Shown in pieces: positions 59,436 to 64,000 of a stretch of 64,000 nt of DNA. The stretch covers positions 1-64,000 of the forward strand of contig NZ_JACIDB010000008.1 of NCBI RefSeq assembly GCF_014196115.1. Reading direction: 5' to 3'. Each line of letters starts with the position of its first letter. Within the stretch, counting starts at the first letter, position 1. Position numbers and translations under genes: made by a program. This DNA comes from Sphingomonas aquatilis (GTDB lineage Bacteria > Pseudomonadota > Alphaproteobacteria > Sphingomonadales > Sphingomonadaceae). The notes beneath the pieces are model-generated. The model was not told the DNA's origin. It did no database searches and worked only from the letters and a program-made list of their open reading frames with translations.

Positions 59436-60102
59436 CACGATCCCACTCCACGCGCCAGCGCTGCCCCGCGGGGCCGCCACGCCGGCGCGCACATTCGACG
59501 TCGAAAGCCGGCAGGCCCGGCGCACCCTCCCCCAGCCCCTGATCCAGCGCGGTCGAGGGCACGGCGGTGACGCTCCACCGGGTCGCAGCGGCACTCGCCA
59601 CCGGTTCCGCGCCGATCCGCAGCGACAGCAATGTGACGCCCGACGCCTCCGCCGCCAGCATCAGCCGCCGCGTCGCGGTGAGGTCCAGCCCCGGCATCGG
59701 CCCGGCGCTTTCGACCAGCACCATGCCCAGCCCCCCGCAGCGCGCCGCATCCGCCGCCGCGCGCAGCAGCGCCGATTCGTCGGCGACGACGACCAGCAGC
59801 ACCGAATCGGCCGCCAGCCCCAGGTCTGCGAGGCCGCTGGCATGCAGTCGGCCTTGCGCGCGCTCCCCCGCCTCGGTGCGCAGCCACAGCAGCGGCACCG
59901 CCCCGGCGGCGAGCGCCAAGGCCAGTCCGAACCCCGCGGCGCTCGCCCCGTCTTCGCCCTCCAGCGCATAGATTTCATGGAGTTGCGCACGCGCCAGCCC
60001 TTCCGTTCGCCAGGCATCGACCGGTGCCGCCGCCGCTTGCGCAGCCCCGCCGGCAGCGGCAAGGCCACGCAGATGGGCGATCAGGGCGGACGAGTCGGAC
60101 AT
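59332..60102 (-). CDS. imuA: Mutasome RecA-like protein ImuA
   Basis: A 256-residue RecA-fold protein. LHEIYALEGEDGASAAGFGL replaces the usual Walker A; the SVLLVVVADESALLRAAADA and MVLVESAGPMPGLDLTATRR segments match ImuA/SulA-like proteins of mutagenesis cassettes. It helps recruit the mutasome to RecA filaments. The start sits directly downstream of a LexA box, suggesting a leaderless message. Confidence 0.87.
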   Translation of the reverse strand: MSDSSALIAHLRGLAAAGGAAQAAAAPVDAWRTEGLARAQLHEIYALEGEDGASAAGFGLALALAAGAVPLLWLRTEAGERAQGRLHASGLADLGLAADSVLLVVVADESALLRAAADAARCGGLGMVLVESAGPMPGLDLTATRRLMLAAEASGVTLLSLRIGAEPVASAAATRWSVTAVPSTALDQGLGEGAPGLPAFDVECARRRGGPAGQRWRVEWDRDAKSFRDAPLSGAGLSMAPDRAAARHPAASVRRR

Positions 60103-60106
60103 ATAT

Positions 60107-60121
60107 GTTCTTGTAATGTTC
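60107..60121 (-). promoter_or_regulatory. LexA (SOS) box of the imuA-imuB-dnaE2 cassette
   Basis: GTTC-N7-GTTC (60107-60110, 60118-60121) is an exact match to the alphaproteobacterial LexA motif. It overlaps the likely -10 element of imuA and lies 5 bp from its start codon, so bound LexA would block transcription until DNA damage. Confidence 0.88.
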
Positions 60122-60139
60122 CGGATATCGAGTCGCCAA
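60111..60139 (-). promoter_or_regulatory. imuA promoter
   Basis: On the minus strand TTGGCG (60134-60139) and TTACAA (60111-60116) with 17-bp spacing. The start of transcription would be at or within a few bases of the imuA ATG. Confidence 0.45.
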
Positions 60140-60173
60140 GTCGAAATCGTGTGCGAAAATCACAAGATGGGGC

Positions 60174-60202
60174 TTGCGGCCCCGCGCAGTCGCCGCTAGT
60201 GG
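60174..60202 (+). promoter_or_regulatory. Possible tRNA-Gly promoter
   Basis: TTGCGG (60174-60179) and TAGTGG (60197-60202), 17 bp apart, about 47 bp before the mature tRNA end. The -10 is a weak match. Confidence 0.3.
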
Positions 60203-60254
60203 ACGCGCCTCACCCAGCCGGTGGCTCCAACGAGCAGCCGGCACAGGCGCCAGA

Positions 60255-60329
60255 GCGGGCGTAGCTCAGGGGTAGAGCACAACCTTGCCAAGGTTGGGGT
60301 CGAGGGTTCGAATCCCTTCGCCCGCTCCA
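60255..60329 (+). tRNA. tRNA-Gly (GCC anticodon)
   Basis: A complete cloverleaf: acceptor GCGGGCG/CGCCCGC, D-arm GCTCAGGGGTAGAGC, anticodon stem-loop AACCTTGCCAAGGTT with anticodon GCC, T-arm GAGGGTTCGAATCCCTT, discriminator T and an encoded CCA end. Confidence 0.97.
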
Positions 60330-60359
60330 GTTTTTCCGAATAGTGTCATGCGGCTGCGG

Positions 60360-60380
60360 CGGTCCTTTGGGGCCGTTTTT
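60360..60380 (+). terminator. Terminator after tRNA-Gly
   Basis: CGGTCC and GGGCCG pair around a TTTG loop and are followed by TTTTT, 30 bp after the tRNA. Confidence 0.5.
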
Positions 60381-60610
60381 CGGCTTCCCCGGCTTGCCGC
60401 TCGGTAATGCAGTAGCATGGAGGAAGGCGACGCGGTCCAGTGACCGGCGCGCTGAGTCTTCATGGCACCAAGCGTTCTACCCCCTGACCGCGGATGTGCC
60501 TCGATTGCCGCGATCCGGTCTTGAAGTGTCGCCGGTGGCCCCGGCAGGCATGATTCGCGCTCATCGGGCAATCCTGACCTCGTCAGTCATTCGGTTCATC
60601 GGCCATAGCG
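60381..60610. other. Non-coding stretch beside the tRNA
   Basis: No gene is convincing in the about 280 bp between tRNA-Gly and the VOC gene. Open frames here show no family pattern. No second copy of the tRNA 3' end was seen nearby, so there is no sign of a present integration site. Confidence 0.4.
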
Positions 60611-61006
60611 TCAGTCAAAGGGGGCCATGACGTCGGCAGGATGTTTGGTCGTGTGTTCGACATATTCGACCAGCATGCCATCGGGGTGACGCACCAGCAT
60701 GTTGCGCCCGGTCGGAACCGGCTTTACCGCTTCCAGGATCGTGCTACCGGTCGTCGGGAGATGCGCGGCGAACGCGTCCAAATCCTCGACCATGAATGTC
60801 GCTTCGGTGGCACGGAACGGCGCCAGGCTTTCGTCAGTGCCGGCGATGAACAGGATCGAGGCGACCTGCGCCAGCTTCAGGTCATGTTCCGGATAATCGA
60901 ACGCCAGACGCCGCTTCTGCCCGGTCAAGGCTTCATAAAAGCTGACGGCCGCATCGATCTCGTCGAGCGAAAGGTAGCGGCGAACGAGGATGTTCAGGAT
61001 TCGCAT
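60611..61006 (-). CDS. VOC family protein (glyoxalase/bleomycin-resistance fold)
   Basis: A 131-residue protein with the paired beta-alpha-beta-beta-beta units of the vicinal oxygen chelate fold: RYLSLDEIDAAVSFYEALTG in the first and ATFMVEDLDAFAAHL with MLVRHPDGMLVEYVEHTTKH in the second, the latter with a possible metal-binding Glu. The substrate is unknown. The ATG at 61006 begins the conserved part. Confidence 0.82.
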   Translation of the reverse strand: MRILNILVRRYLSLDEIDAAVSFYEALTGQKRRLAFDYPEHDLKLAQVASILFIAGTDESLAPFRATEATFMVEDLDAFAAHLPTTGSTILEAVKPVPTGRNMLVRHPDGMLVEYVEHTTKHPADVMAPFD

Positions 61007-61031
61007 ATCGGTGGTGCTCCGAAGGCCGTGA

Positions 61032-61244
61032 TGCTGACCATATCGCATCAGCTTGGCCGAACGCGCGCCGCGGGTCGAGCTTTGCGCCCGCGGGGCACTG
61101 GTGCAGGGCTTTGGCGGGGTCATGCTCTACGGCGCAGTCTTCGCGCTCGGCCTGTCGGGGCTGAGCGTGCTCGTTTTCGGCCGTCGGAAGGCTGCGATCG
61201 TCGATGCAGACGATGCCCCCTATCCCTCCCACGTCGCCCCTTGA
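61032..61244 (+). pseudogene. Probable remnant of an MFS-type transporter C-terminus
   Basis: From about 61100 the frame ending at 61244 reads GGVMLYGAVFALGLSGLSVL then VFGRRKAAIVDADDAPYP, the look of the last membrane helix and tail of a major facilitator permease. The preceding bases carry MLTISHQLGRT in a different frame, as if a frameshift separates two parts. No start codon or upstream transporter sequence exists, since the VOC gene lies there on the other strand. Confidence 0.35.
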
Positions 61245-61278
61245 GTCCCCGCCCGCTCTCCCCCAACACTCCCGGCTG

Positions 61279-61926
61279 ATGACCCGCTACGACCGCCGCT
61301 TCTGGTTTCTCGCCGCCGGTCTTTCGGCGACGGCGGGTTATGTCGATGCGATCGGGTTCCTGCGGCTTGGCAGCTTCTTCGTGTCGTTCATGAGCGGCAA
61401 TTCGACGCGGTTCGCGGTCGGTGCGGTGACGGATGCGCATGTCGCATATGTGGCGGGCACATTGATCGCGGGCTTTGCGGCCGGCGTAGCGGGCGGGACA
61501 TGGCTGTCGGCGCGGCACGGGGGTGGGCGCCTGCCCGTCTCGCTGCTGCTGATGGGCGCGCTGCTGGCGCTGGCCGCGGCGAGCGATGGACGATTGCCCG
61601 CGATGGCGACCAGCCTGATGATGGCGGCGGCGATGGGCGCGGCGAACACCATCTTCCAGCGCGATGGCGAGGTGAGCATCGGCGTCACCTATATGACCGG
61701 CACGCTGGTGAAATGCGTGCAACGGCTGACCGCGGCGCTGATGGGCAGCGGGCCGCGCTGGGCGTGGCTGCCCTATGCATTGCTGTGGATGGGGCTGGTC
61801 GCGGGTGCGTGCGGCGGGGCCGCCGTCTATGGCGCGGTGGGAACGGCGGGCGTGTGGCTGGCGGTCGCCGCGGTCACGTTGCTCGCCGTCTATGCGCGCG
61901 CGATCGGGCGGCCACACGCGCCCTGA
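61279..61926 (+). CDS. DUF1275 (YoaK family) membrane protein
   Basis: A 215-residue membrane protein with about six helices. Family motifs are clear: AAGLSATAGYVDAIGFLRLG, FFVSFMSGNSTRFAVGA and GAANTIFQRDGEVSIGVTYM followed by TGTLVKCVQRL. Its function is not known. ATG 61279 is chosen; ATG 61204 in frame would add 25 Pro-rich residues overlapping the preceding remnant. Confidence 0.87.
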   Translation: MTRYDRRFWFLAAGLSATAGYVDAIGFLRLGSFFVSFMSGNSTRFAVGAVTDAHVAYVAGTLIAGFAAGVAGGTWLSARHGGGRLPVSLLLMGALLALAAASDGRLPAMATSLMMAAAMGAANTIFQRDGEVSIGVTYMTGTLVKCVQRLTAALMGSGPRWAWLPYALLWMGLVAGACGGAAVYGAVGTAGVWLAVAAVTLLAVYARAIGRPHAP

Positions 61927-61957
61927 CCGCCGGGCGGGGGCGCCCGGCGGCGGTGGC

Positions 61958-63979
<2,022 letters not shown>

Positions 63980-64000
63980 CCTCTTCTCCCCTCCCGCTCG

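Noticed and set aside
55784..59542. A 1252-codon open frame on the plus strand
   Set aside because: It runs antisense to dnaE2 and imuB, both clearly real, and is Arg/Pro/Ala/His-rich without any family pattern, as expected from shadow frames in GC-rich DNA.
60255..60329. tRNA-Gly as an active integration site for an island
   Set aside because: No integrase gene and no repeat of the tRNA 3' end were seen in the following about 3.7 kb of the window.
60266..60571. A 101-residue open frame on the minus strand ending in GAGEGIRTLDPNLGKVVLYP
   Set aside because: The end of it is the reverse complement of tRNA-Gly; this peptide is a well-known spurious translation across tRNA genes.

Overview
The window is a chromosomal stretch of a high-GC alphaproteobacterium, most likely Sphingomonas or a close relative in the Sphingomonadales. 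Support comes from the DUF4167 protein, the alphaproteobacterial LexA box (GTTC-N7-GTTC) in front of an imuA-imuB-dnaE2 cassette, CarD next to a 7Fe ferredoxin, the tol-pal operon, a SUV3-like helicase, and scattered palindromic intergenic repeats of the 'CGTCACCCCGGACTTGGTCCGGGG' type usual in this order. Coding density is high. I see no phage, insertion sequence, CRISPR array or rRNA; the only tRNA is tRNA-Gly(GCC).

Layout. 0.3-6.1 kb: polysaccharide flippase, CBS protein, DUF4167, prmC-prfA. 6.1-20 kb: hisS (with an atypical 3' end), DUF1345, M61 peptidase, ppa, a four-gene overlapping chain vapB-vapC-EamA-GNAT, ispG, acyltransferase, isoaspartyl peptidase, DUF6624, S1/P1 nuclease, and an operon of a SPFH protein, a ribbon-helix-helix protein and a small membrane protein behind a perfect palindrome. 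20-25.5 kb: the ybgC-tolQRAB-pal envelope operon and a lipoprotein. 25.8-29 kb: flavin oxidoreductase, lysC, ubiG. 29-35.5 kb: a glycan-related cluster (GT-C enzyme, deacetylase-like protein, two GT4 transferases, DUF2141, a flippase-like membrane protein). 35.5-39.4 kb: AI-2E-type permease, then pyrE-pdxJ-acpS-lepB. 39.5-42.6 kb: coxB-coxA with a good promoter but none of the usual downstream assembly genes. 42.8-46 kb: a secreted DUF1800/DUF1501 pair. 46-48.3 kb: three tandem secreted GIN-domain (DUF2807) paralogues, one behind a 16-bp perfect inverted repeat. 48.4-54.2 kb: carD, fdxA, S4 protein, SUV3-like helicase, and the coupled ybbN-Lon domain-Trm112 genes. 54.4-60.1 kb: the SOS mutasome imuA-imuB-dnaE2. 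60.2-64 kb: tRNA-Gly, a VOC protein beside a probable decayed transporter fragment, DUF1275, and a biotin-dependent acyl-CoA carboxylase alpha subunit cut close to the window end.

Functionally, most of the window is housekeeping: translation, isoprenoid, pyridoxine, pyrimidine, aspartate-family and quinone metabolism, envelope integrity and respiration. The least understood parts are the GIN triplet with its operator, the SPFH/RHH operon, and the DUF1800/DUF1501 pair behind a shortened cox locus. I did not find a clear new defence or mobile system; the strongest new leads are regulatory architectures and small accessory operons.
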